From: Tetraselmis striata
Lineage: Eukaryota > Chlorophyta > Chlorodendrophyceae > Chlorodendrales > Chlorodendraceae
Direction: 5' to 3'
Length of the DNA stretch: 64,000 nt
NCBI GenBank assembly: GCA_006384855.1
Contig: VCJN01002896.1
Coordinates: 124,001-188,000, forward strand
Shown here: in pieces, positions 41,234 through 51,973 of the stretch
How positions within the stretch are numbered: position 1 is the stretch's first letter
Layout: each line of letters starts with the position of its first letter
Notes under the pieces: model-generated
Told to the model about the DNA's origin: nothing
The model's database searches: none
The model's input: only the letters and a program-made list of their open reading frames with translations
Made by a program: the position numbers and the translations under genes

Positions 41234-42172
41234 CTATCGGGCCCGTCGCAGTGAGCTTTGCGGCTGACGACTGGTTGGGGCAGGTTGTTTTGGTCCCTGG
41301 ACTCCTGCTGGGGGTTGCGACCTGGCTGGGTGCGCCCCCCGGGGCCGCGCGTGGCGGCCCCGGATCTGTGGGAGTTGGGCGCTTGTTAACCGGGGAGTCT
41401 GCATCATGATCTGGACCAGGCGCGTGGCGCTTGTGGTCTCTGTAGGTTGATTTGGGCCCGGCCGATCCGACCGTGGGGAGTCCCAATTTAGTATGGCTGT
41501 CCATAGTCTGGTGGACATATTTGCGTCCCATCCGTCTCCGTAGAATTTGCACCGCTCCCGCGTTGTGAGGAGGTCGGTGTTATCGGCGGTTAGCTCTCCT
41601 GGTTGAGCTGGGCTGCTGCGGCATCTGGCTTGCAGATAGTAATTTCTGGAAAACCCCATTGAAAGCTCGATCTGTTGGACTGGCGGCTCTGCTGGTATCC
41701 ATGCGCCGCTTAGTTGATGGCGGGTGAGAACTACTCCCACGCCATGTCTGCCCCGTCCGTGCCGGTGGCGTTTGAAAGCGTATTAGTCCTTGGAGCGCAT
41801 ATATTTGGGTGACATTTTCACAGGGCTACACAAGGTGTTGTGCGGGTAGCGCGGCGTGATGTGCCATGATTCCACTGTCTGCAGCTTATAGTTGGGCTGC
41901 AGACAAGCTTGGAGGGATCATTGATTGGGACTGGGGTCCAGCCCTGGATGGAGTCCAACTGGTCCTCCTTCTCCATGTTGGAGAATAGCATGGTTTTGCG
42001 ATAGGCGCTCAGTCCCGCCCTTGCCGCGTCCGGTTGCACCGGGTTTTCGAGCAGGTGGGTGAATACTTGCTTGGCCCCCGAGATGAGCGGTCGAGTATCC
42101 GTCTCGAAGATGGATGATGTTCCCAGTGTCCCCGTGAACGGCGGGTCGCCAAGTGATGTGGGCTTCCATCAT
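41234..42172 (-). pseudogene. Gag-like remnant of DIRS-like element
   Basis: Frames at 41234-41740 (LLTTRERCKFYGDGWDANM, then a Pro/Gln-rich tail) and 41818-42172 read like the disordered and helical parts of a retroelement Gag or ORF1. They contain stops and frame changes. The identification is by context (upstream of the RNase H on the same strand) and composition. Confidence 0.35.
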
Positions 42173-42199
42173 GCCGCCGTGTAGGCGCTGCGGAGGGCC

Positions 42200-42840
42200 C
42201 GCATGACCACCATGAGTTTAAACACCAAACCCAATCCGTGGCCTCTGAGACCCAAACCGTCGCCGGCCAGCGACGTTTCCACGCACAATATAGTTGCGAT
42301 CACCAGGCTCGGCAATGAGTCCTTGATCTGGCTGAACACGTACTCCGCCTAGGCAGCGAACTCCTTGAGATCCTTAGAGATAGCTCGCTCCCAATCGCTG
42401 AGCGAGTTGGCATCCCATTGCGATGGTGCATCTTGCATGAGTTGCTGGAGCCGTCAGGACGTGAGATCCCTGGCTCATGTCGTTGATGGCATTGTATCTG
42501 TTTTTTTTTTTTTGAACTGCCCTTCTGCTATGTGGAGAGGCATAAAATGGCACGATCTGGCCAGCGCATACATCGAGCACAGAAAATCCTCCTGCCTCAT
42601 GCATGAACTTGTTGGGCCTCTGAACGCGGCCCCATGGATGCCCGGTAGCTGTTTCTAGCGGGCATCCATGTTGACTGAGAATGCGCTGCATGACTGAATC
42701 CATTTGCCCATGTTTAGAGCTGTGCGTAGCCGGCACAGCGAACATGCGATCTTTAGCGATCAATTCTTGCTGCTTGATTCCGTGGTCTGGATGTAGATGG
42801 CCAGTGCACGCTTTGTGTTCTCTTTTAATTTGCGGCGTGA
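42200..42840. other. Spacer within retroelement region
   Basis: This spacer contains a 12-base T run (about 42501) and no supportable gene. Short frames on both strands lack known motifs. Confidence 0.4.
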
Positions 42841-45276
42841 TCATATGATAGAACGCTGCGCGCAGACTTTGTGTCTGTGGAGAGATTTGTATTTCCCCTG
42901 AACGCTTTGTGCATGCGTAGATGCTGGACGCCTTTGCAATTTTGTACTTGATTTTGGGGAAAGGAGCTTATGAGCATGTTCACAACGACGATCCGTGCGC
43001 TTGATCTGTGGCTGCGACGAAATGAACGGGTGGAGCTGTGAGGCCTGTGGTTGCTCCGGCCTTGACTTGCTCAGGGGCGCAATGTCAAATTGTGAGCCGG
43101 TGCTAGTCTGCTTACATTGGTGATCACGTGGCGCAGATGTGGAGGGGAGCCTAGTTGTCAGATCTGTGCCTGCGAGTCTGGGGATACAGTGCTTGGCCCT
43201 TGCGGCGCGTCCGTTCTTGATCACAGTCAGCACTTGGCCCTTGTCCAGCACCAGCGGGGACATAGGGTAGAGGAAACTGCACCTTGCGAGGGGTCGGGTG
43301 CATGTGCCCATCATGGCGCCTTCGCACATGTTTTTGGCGCACCACGCGGTTTTCCTCTCCACCGTGGCCGATTTCCCGGTTTGGCCAGAGATTGTCACGT
43401 TTGTCTTTCAGCGATCCGCAGGGCATGATCCGTTGACTTGGGAGGGAATGTGGGCTTGGGTCCGCCTGACCTTTCGCCTACCTCGTAGTGGGGAGCTGCG
43501 GCCTTGGCCATGAGACTGGATCTTGAGATTGCGTGTGAGGGGCATTCCCATAATGAACGCGAACCTGACCATGAAGGTCTGGGCCAGATCCTTGGCCGAT
43601 GCCCACGTGAGGCCCTTGTACTCCTCCGCATGATCCGGAGGGTAGGTCATTTTTTGGCGACCACTTGGGTGGCCTGCATATTCGTTGCCACGCCGCTGGT
43701 GTCCATGTGGGAGACCAGATCGATAGCGCGCTTGCACATGAGCCCCCGCGCAGCGGTGATGATGGAGAGCGTGTCGAAATCCAAAGACATATGACCCTTT
43801 GATGTTGAACCGATCCACTAACATCCCGGTCAAGACACAATAGGATGTAAAGATCAAGAAGGGATCGCATCAATATTTTCGAATAATTATTCTGTGCGTG
43901 CGCGGGAGCTGGGCGCGTTTGGAATTTGTAATCGATGTTGGCAAGAGAAACTTATGAGCCTGATTACAACGGGGATCCGTGCGCCCGATCTGGGGTCCAG
44001 TGAAAAGAAAAAGGGGGGGGGCTGGTGGATTTGCGAGGCCTATAATTGATCCGACTCTGACTTGCTCAGTGGCGCAATGTCAAATTGTGAGCCAGTGCTA
44101 GTCAAACACCGTAACATGGGATCTTATCAATGAGCGATCCTCTCTGTGTGGTTTTGGGGATCTAGGTTAGCCAGATGGCGCCTTTATTAGTTCCTTATTG
44201 ATTGTGGTGCATTTATTGACGCTGGAGGCTGTGCGCAGATCACGCGCTTGCGGGTGAATTTGAATCTAGTTTTGAATATTCTGTGCGAGCGCGGAAGCTG
44301 GGCGCGTTTGCAGATTGTAATTGATGTTGCCAAGAGAAGCTTACGAGCCTGATTACAGTGGGGATCCGTGCGTCCGATCGGGGGTCCGGTGAACAATGAA
44401 ACTGGTGGATCTGTGAGGCCTGTGGTTGCTCCGGCTTTGACTTGCTCAGGGGCGCAATGTCAAATTGTGAGCCGGTGCTAGTCTGCCTGCATTGGTGATC
44501 ACGTGGCGCAGATGGGGAGTGGAACCTATTTGTCAGATCTGTGCCTGCGAGTCTGGGGATCTAGTGCTTGGACCTGGCGGCGCGTCCGCTGTTGATCATG
44601 GTCAGCACTTGGTCCGTGTCTAACCCCAGCGGGGAGACGTGGTGGAGAAAGTTGCACCTTGCGAGGGGTCGGGTGCATGTGCCCGTCATGGCGCCTTCGC
44701 ACATGTTTTTGGCGCACCACGCGGTTTTCCTCTCCACCGTGGCCGATTTCACGGTTGGCCAGAGATTGTCACGTTTGCCCTTCAGCGATCCGCGGGCATG
44801 ATCTGTAAGCTTGGGGGGGGACTGTGGGTTTGGGCCCCCGGGACGCTTCGCCTTCCTCGTAATGGGGAGCTGCGGTCTTGGCCTGAGACTGGATCTTGAG
44901 ATGGCGCGTGAGGCGCTTTCCCATAATGAACGCGAACCCGACCATGAAGGTCTGGGCCAGATCCTTGGCCGATGCCTGCGTGAGGCCCTTGTACTCCTCC
45001 ATGTGATCCGGAGAATAGGTCATTTTTTTTTTGGCGACCACTTGGGTGGCCTGCATATTCGTTGCCCCGCCGCTGGTGTACATGTGGGAGACCGGATTGA
45101 TAGCGCGCTTGCACATGAGCCCCAGCGCAGCGGTGGTGATGGAGATCGTGTTGAAATCCAGAGAGACATATGACCCTTTGATGTTGACCCGATCCACGAG
45201 CATGCCGGTCGAGACACAATAAGATGTAAAGATCAAGAAGAGATCGCATCAATATTTTCGAATATTCTGTGCGTGC
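42841..45276 (-). repeat. Duplicated gag-like segments, two long and two short copies
   Basis: A segment of about 870 bp (43030-43900) recurs at 44400-45276 with about 90 percent identity by eye. Partial copies lie at 43905-44110 and 44270-44400, and another at 54880-55150 beyond the MULE. On the minus strand each encodes related fragments (KMCEGAM.GTCTRPLARC; EEYKGLT.ASAKDLAQTFMV), none with a continuous frame. Landmarks are TGACTTGCTCAG.GGCGCAAT and TGTGCGTGCGCGGGAGCTGG. Confidence 0.7.
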
Positions 45277-45300
45277 GCGGGAGCTGGGAAAAAGGGCAAA

Positions 45301-45347
45301 TATCGAGTCAAAATGGGCACATTTACGGACTCGAAAATGTACCCCCC
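45301..45347 (+). repeat. MULE left inverted repeat
   Basis: These 47 bases, starting TATCGAGTCAAAATGGGCAC, are exactly reverse-complementary to 54805-54851. Confidence 0.95.
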
Positions 45348-45348
45348 T

Positions 45349-45391
45349 TAACTCGGTTTTGCACCCCCCAAGGGGGGTGCAAAAACTGAGT
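45349..45391. other. Subterminal hairpin of MULE
   Basis: Arms of about 20 bases (ACTCGGTTTTGCACCCCCC and its near complement) separated by AA can form a stable hairpin just inside the left inverted repeat. A comparable palindrome, TGTACCC..GGGTACA, is at 54761-54781 near the right end. Confidence 0.75.
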
Positions 45392-45657
45392 CCCGCCCAA
45401 TACCGTACGAATGTACGGCAAAACTGGCCTTTCACACATTCTTGCCAGCACTGTACGAGGTACCCTTCATCTGTACTGCACTATGTACTACACAACAGTC
45501 CACCGCCCCTTGACGAGATGCGTCGCTACCAGTCCATGGTAACCGTTTTTGCCTCGAATGCTACTCCGCCGCTGTTCTTTTCACTCCTCTATCACTCGCA
45601 AGCACCCTCGCGCTTTTGTTCAGGGAGGCATGTTCACGCATCTTGGTTCACAAAAGC

Positions 45658-48600
45658 ATGGCAGACCGTCCTCGCAAAGGAAAACGCACCTCTGCCCGGT
45701 TGAAGACTCCGGTGGCGGGGGCATCTGCAGCTGCGCTTGGCTTTGACCCAACGAGCAGGCCTCTCGACACACTGCTAGTGACCCCCATGGCGCAAGATTC
45801 TCCGCAGATGCACTTGCGTTCGGGCAGGAGGGCGTCTCAGGCTCCAATACCCACGACTCAGCCCATAAGGCCCCTGCAACCGAGCGGTGGGCAACAGCGA
45901 AGCGGACCGCCATGGCCTTGGTACGGAGATTCGCAGCCTTTGGCTGAGCCGGGGCCTCAGCCTAACCCCCAGCCTCAAGGCGTGCCACCTTTGGACCCAC
46001 TCCCCGGAGCGACTCCAACGGTACGCGGACTCGCATCTTCGTTAGCGTCACTCATCTCGGCGCCGTGGGCTGCGTTAAGCGCATCTCGCCATCGCGCATC
46101 TCAGGGATCTCAACTCACCCAGACCGATGTCGAAGAGTCTGGAGCCGGCCAAGGTCAACCTTTGGCCACGATTCATGAGGACAAGCTCGGACAGGAAGAG
46201 GAGGAGGAGGAGGAGGAGGAGGAGGAGGAGGAGGAGGAGGGGGAGGGGCCCAATACTGTCGGAGGGTGTCCGCCTGGACAAACGAGCCCCGCCACAAGCG
46301 CCACAAGTGGGAGCAAAATGGTAACCCCTCGCCCCTTGTCAACAGAACCTCAAACATGTGCGCATCTTCGCGCGTGAGGGGAAAGATTCTCACACGTCCC
46401 CCCCCCCCTTTCCCTACATAGACCATCTCCACGACTCCCCTTCAACAAGAATCGCCACTTGTCGACCCAATGCTTGGCGAGTGGAACTGCTACGAGCGGG
46501 ACTTCCCTGCGTACTTCGCCACCTGGCCCGAACCACAGGACGGGCATCCCGACGACTACAAGGAGCATCACAAGCTCTTGACAAGAGTCATTCGCAACGT
46601 GGTTAACGTGTCGCCCAACTCGAACTTCTTCTTCATGCCTTGCCTCCACGCCATCGTGGACCTCTTCCCTTGCCCTGAAGGTATGGAGCTCCGGGTGCCC
46701 ATCTCGGTCTTTGACAAGCGCCACCTTGGCCAAGACGCCGCGAAGACGTGGGAGTTCATCTTCGTCAGGTTTCAAAGAAAGACATACCGCGTTCCCGAGA
46801 AGGGCAAGCTCGTCGTGTGGCTAGACATCGTCACGACTCCAGGGCACTTCGCGTTTGCTGTCTGGCAGTCGCGAGATGGTGCCTTGGTCGCCCCTGTCTT
46901 CATCTACGACTCCTGCGTCTCAGTCAAGGTACCCACCCGCGCCATCCCCTACTCCGGTTGGCAAGCTGTTTGGCTGGAGATTTCTAGGCCTCCCTCCCTG
47001 GGGGGGTGGAACCCCCCACCCCCTGGCCACGGCTTCTTCCACGGGGTCGTCACGCAACAAAGAGACGCCAGCACCTGCTGGGCGAGATGCGTGCTTGCAG
47101 CCAGAGCCATCGCCACGTTCTTCTTGTGGAGGTTCTTCGTGAAGATGCATGTTCCAGGCCACAGCGGTGTGACCGAACCCCCCCAGCTCCTCATTGGCGA
47201 CGACGATGTCGACACATTGGCCAAGGTTTGGGCACCCTTCTTCGAGTGTGCGCACATCTCCGAGAACCCCTCCTTCAACACCAAGGACCGTCTGGATGTT
47301 GTTTACCCGCATCTCCACGGCAAGCTCACGAGATTCCCCATCGAGTTCTTCCCCTTGGCCACAAATTCACCCTGCTTCTCGGTGGGCAACTTGCCGCAAA
47401 CTGTCAGGCACTTTGGCTTCTCCAACACAGCCGCGAACAAGATTGCGCTGACTCTCGACATTGTACCGACCAAAGTGTTCACGAGCACTGCTGCAAGTGG
47501 TGTACGGAAGCTGTGGGTGCGTGCGCTCCCTGAGCCTCATAACGAGCACGCCTACGCCGACCGCAAGAGGGCACTCCAAGAAACCAATGGCAGCCAGGGA
47601 GCATGGCCGGAGACATCTTGGCAAGATGCCGTGGAGTCTGTCCTCTTCGTTGAGTGCCAGAGTAGAACTGTGAAACACGGTGGCTACTCGATTCGCAGCG
47701 TGCGCGAATGGCACAACGACTACGAGATGCGGCGCGGCATTCAACATATCAAGAACAAACGCTTCACGAAGTCCACCAACACCTGCCAGCCCTGCCGAGG
47801 GAGCTCGGCACCCCGCACCGTCTTGGTCGACAATCGCTACTACCAGGTCGTAGCGGCGCCTCGTCAAGTTGGCGGGTCCTCCAAGCCCGCATCTCAACCA
47901 CCGCCAGCGGGGTCCGGTGGAGATGGTTCCCAAAAAGGCGCTGCAGCAGGTCTCCTCGAGCTTCGAGCAGCTCCGCCGCCTCCCCCCAGCAGGCTTGGTC
48001 CCTCGGTGACTGCCAAGCCGCCGAGTGAGTCTCAGCCTTCGGTAGCGACGAAGCGCTCGCACGGTGCGTTGAGCACAGGAGGCAAGACCACCTTGTCGCC
48101 CATGAAGCTGCGTAGGAAGCATTCCGAGAAGCGCGGGCCGAGTCCTCCTTTGAAGATGGCGACAGAACTGGAGGACGACGACCCCTTCCAGGCGCCTAAG
48201 CCGAAACGCGAAACCCGGTCAAGCCGTCAGGCGCCTTCGGGTGCCGCTGCTGGAAGTCGCCTTGCCACATCTTCCCAAGGCGGTGCCCCATCCCTGCGTC
48301 CCCGACCCACATCTCCGCCCAAAAAGGCCTCATCTCGGGACGCAAAGCCCGTAACGCCGCTTGCACGGACATCTCGGCCTCCTACTCTCGCACCAACAGT
48401 CTTCCGCAGGCCTAGGACAGGGAGCACTCCAAGTGCACCCAGGCTCGGCTTCCAGCGGTATGCTCCTCTCCCTCCCCTTCGTGGGCAGCCTGCACCCACG
48501 CCCCTCGCTGAGCGACTTGTCGCGCCTCGCCTTGTCGGGGAATCTCCGGCAATCACCGACCCCACCGTCGCCACTCTTGTCGGCAACCAAGACTTCCTTC

Positions 48601-50798
48601 AAACACGCGTCCGCTCGTTTTTTGGGTCCCAAGACCTTTGCGACCGCGTCGCTGACCTAGGGGACAGGCTGGTCGCTGCACGTCTTGCCGGTTCCCTTGG
48701 TGAGGAAAAGGCGTGGACCTTCATTGGAGGCGGCAGGAAGCAGCTGCATCTCGACATGAGTGGTGACACCAGCCCCCTTTCCCATTCCTTATTTACGTCC
48801 TTGTTCACCAACGACCTCTAACACCCCTCGACCCGCAGGCTTTGATGACCTGAGACTGCGGGGGAGGGGCGGGGACGACAGCACGGTGAACATGCGAGCC
48901 TTCCTGGCCTCCGATGAACACCGGCTTGTGTACAACGAGTTGCGGGGGATTTGCAACGAGTATGTCCAAGAAGCTCACCGGCAGCTACGAATCTCGTCCC
49001 CTGGTTACATTGCCCGGCACAAGGCCCTCATCATGGCAGACCCGGACTGCGGCTCGGGTCCTGCCCATGTAGATGGCGTGGCGGGGGGGCTCCTCCTCAT
49101 CATCTTTCTCAATTGCTGTGCGCCACTGACTGCCGTCCGGAGGGGGAGAGATGTGACTATCGTCGACGCCTTGAAGTGGGCTGCACCTGGAATCGTGAGC
49201 CTCCCCCCCTTCCCCAACACCCCTTTTCGCCTTCCACAGTGCCATTGTGTTTTAGACACCAGTAGGGTGGAATCTCACCCTCGCGTGTGACTCTCACTAC
49301 ATCTTCGCTTAGTGGGAAGTGGCTGCAGCCTCGTCGCTTGGCGTCGTGCCGTGGCTGGAGCAGAATCGGCCGGAGGTCCTTGCTGAGCTCCGGAAGGTTC
49401 GGAATCTCTGCACTGGGCGCCTCGCTCAGAGCAAATCTCTCGTTCCCCTCGGCGTCGTGGACGACCGGTACCGCATGGACGTCTGCGCTGGAAACGAGGA
49501 CGCTGCGACATACTCGCGCCCTGGTCTTGCTTTTATCGTGCCTGCACAAGATGTCCACGCCAGCCCACCCAAGGGAGGCGTCAACCCTGCGTTCGCAACA
49601 AGATGCCCGAGATGCAAGGAAGTTGCGGGTGTCAGCCCTTGCTTCCGCATCTTCCTGAGCTTGCACCCCAACACAGGCGCCATGATGCCAGGACCGGAGT
49701 GGCAAATTCTGTCCTACCACGTCCCCGGCATGGCTGCCTTCCTGCCTGAAGTCGACCACAAGGACGAGGCCTACCGTCGCATGCACGAGACAGCGAGAAC
49801 CATGGCGGCGGCGAAAGAGATGCGGCACTGGAGCCCGGAGGCCCACATTGGGGACGACGACTACATCCTGGAGGACGTCAAAGCAGCGGTGGGTGAGGCC
49901 ACCGCAGGCAAGACTGACGAGCAAGAGATGCGGAGGGTGGAGAGAATTAACCGAGAGGGATGGGATTACCCGCATCTCCGCAGTGGGGGCAGGTGAACGC
50001 CCGCATCTCTCGCGTACAAACCCGTCTACTATCGCTCCGACCTCTTGTAACCACGAGTCGCTTTCCGTACCCGACTTCCCTGCGTGGTGGAACCGTTGAA
50101 ACAGGCTGTTGCGCCGGATTTTACCGGAGATTGGTGATACGCTGTCAACGTACGCAGCTCGCTTCACTGCGGGGATGCCTGGCGCGTGGTCGGAGCACAC
50201 GTTGAAACGCGGGCACGCTCTTTACCGCAAGATGTTGGGCAATAACCCACCGTGCATCTACACATCTCCGTGGGAGTATCACTGCTTGACGGCCTGCGTT
50301 AAGACTTGGCGACAGGTCTGCGTGTGGGATCCCTGCAGCGGCTTCGCCGGCACGGCACACGCTCTGTTCGGGAGGGCCAGGAGGGTTATATTGAGCGACA
50401 TCAACCCGTCTCGCGTGTCCCACTTCGTCGCCGACGCTTTGTCGCCGGAAACACACGACAAGGCCACTGCCCTGTGCAACGAGCCCTTTGTCGTCGTGAC
50501 GTCGCCTTGGTTCAGTCACTTGGACTTTCTCCTACCGTTGCTGGCGGCCTCCAATGCGGATATCAGCTGCGTGCAGATTCCGAGCACCTACTTGACGCAA
50601 GGCCCCCTCCCGCGAATGGACTACCTCGACAGTCTGTTGACAGCGGGTCGTGTACTTATCATCGCGTCGAAGCACCCAAGAAACCCCGACACCAACAAAC
50701 GCGCCTTGTGGTTGGTCGTCGGAAGAGATTCGGCGACTTTAACGGCGCATCTCTCGGAGCACCTCGCCAAGCAACGTGGGTTCGTGTATGGTCCGTGA
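45658..50798 (+). CDS. MULE cargo: Ulp1-like protease, HxD region and methyltransferase-like fusion
   Basis: Five exons (45658-46320, 46422-48762, 48839-49194, 49313-49992, 50105-50798) join in frame at GT-AG sites to give about 1577 residues. Residues 1-237 are disordered with a long Glu run. Residues 238-450 show the Ulp1/C48 order: His in TPGHFAF (~363), Asp in FIYDSC (~384), then Gln and Cys in QQRDASTCWARC (~433/440). A Pro/Lys-rich linker follows to ~1000. Residues 1003-1347 include GSGPAHVDGVAGG (H1078, D1080) and QDVHASPP, a possible 2OG-Fe(II) oxygenase HxD..H set (weak). Residues 1348-1577 hold DPCSGFAGTAHALFG, SDINP and TSPWF, matching SAM-binding and catalytic motifs of amino-methyltransferases. 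Plant MULEs are known to carry Ulp1-like genes. The fusion to a methyltransferase is unusual. It could be two genes if exon 3 has its own promoter. Confidence 0.62.
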
Positions 50799-50924
50799 CA
50801 GGGGAATCAACATTCGTCATAATCGACGATCATTAGAAACTGTTTTCGACAGCAGATTAGAGTTTAATCGTCTCTCGTCCGTCGATTTCACAAACCGCAT
50901 TTCCTTTATTATTGCGCCCGGGGC

Positions 50925-51465
50925 AGCGGGGCGCCAACGAGCCGCGGCCCGGGGCAGCGGGGCGCCAACGAGCCGCGGCCCGGGGCAGCGGGGCGCCAAC
51001 GAGCCGCGGCCCGGGGCAGCGGGGCGCCAACGCGGCGCGGCCCGGGGCAGCGGGGCGCCAACGAGCCGCGGCCCGGGGCAGCGGGGCGCCAACGAGCCGC
51101 GGCCCGGGGCAGCGGGGCGCCAACGCGGCGCGGCCCGGGGCAGCGGGGCGCCAACGCGGCGCGGCCCGGGGCAGCGGGGCGCCAACGCGGCGCGGCCCGG
51201 GGCAGCGGGGCGCCAACGCGGCGCGGCCCGGGGCAGCGGGGCGCCAACGCGGCGCGGCCCGGGGCAGCGGGGCGCCAACGCGGCGCGGCCCGGGGCAGCG
51301 GGGCGCCAACGCGCCGCGGCCCGGGGCAGCGGGGCGCCAACGCGGCGCGGCCCGGGGCAGCGGGGCGCCAACGCGCCGCGGCCCGGGGCAGCGGGGCGCC
51401 AACGCGCCGCGGCCCGGGGCAGCGGGGCGCCAACGCGCCGCGGCCCGGGGCAGCGGGGCGCATCA
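50925..51465. repeat. 31-bp minisatellite, ~17 copies
   Basis: The unit CAACGCGGCGCGGCCCGGGG plus CAGCGGGGCGC repeats with two alternating variants (CAACGAGCCGCGG and CAACGCGGCGCGG). It lies between the converging cargo and transposase genes. Because 31 is not a multiple of three, all frames appear open. It is related to the 30-bp repeat at 6705-6812 in the CACTA element. Confidence 0.9.
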
Positions 51466-51973
51466 TATTGTTCGCCAAAATCAGTATGTACCTGCAGATC
51501 ATCTGACTTTTGTTGTGTTGTCTGGGTACTAATAGTCTTCTTTCATAGTGGCTATAAAGAATGATGCTGCCTCTGCAATTTCAACTGGTCCAGCAGAGAT
51601 ATGTAGCAGCTTAGCCATCTGGTTTGCAGAGAAGATGCTCACCACTGCTGGTATGGGTTCGATCTCACAGCCAAACAGTGTTGCATCTGGCTGTCTCTCG
51701 TGCATGGTTCCATCAGCCCAGTAGTGCATATCCGGATAATTCTTTGACCTATGAATACGCATAATATGACATCGCAGTTACTGGAGACACTGGGGAGGCA
51801 AACAGAAAATAGCCTCTGTGGTATAACCATCTTCAAAGTGATGCGTTATTGTCACATAGTGTCAAGAGAGTTTATACGTTGTACCGTCTGCGAATTCTCC
51901 TCGCAGAAGTGAGACTCGTACGTCGGATCGCGGAGTGCCATTACAAATTACGCCTTTTACATAAGCCATACTG
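51466..51973. other. Low-GC segment with a 77-codon minus-strand ORF
   Basis: This piece has clearly lower GC than its surroundings. A minus-strand ORF at 51529-51762 begins MRIHRSKNYPDMHYWADG and contains GCEIEPIPAVVSIFSANQM. I recognise no family. It could be a further captured fragment or the 3' region of the transposase gene. Confidence 0.35.

Noticed and set aside
50776..51564. Long ORFs in four frames encoding GRQRGAARGSGAPT-type repeats
   Set aside because: They come from the 31-bp minisatellite, whose sequence lacks stops in all frames. The methyltransferase-like exon ends before it.
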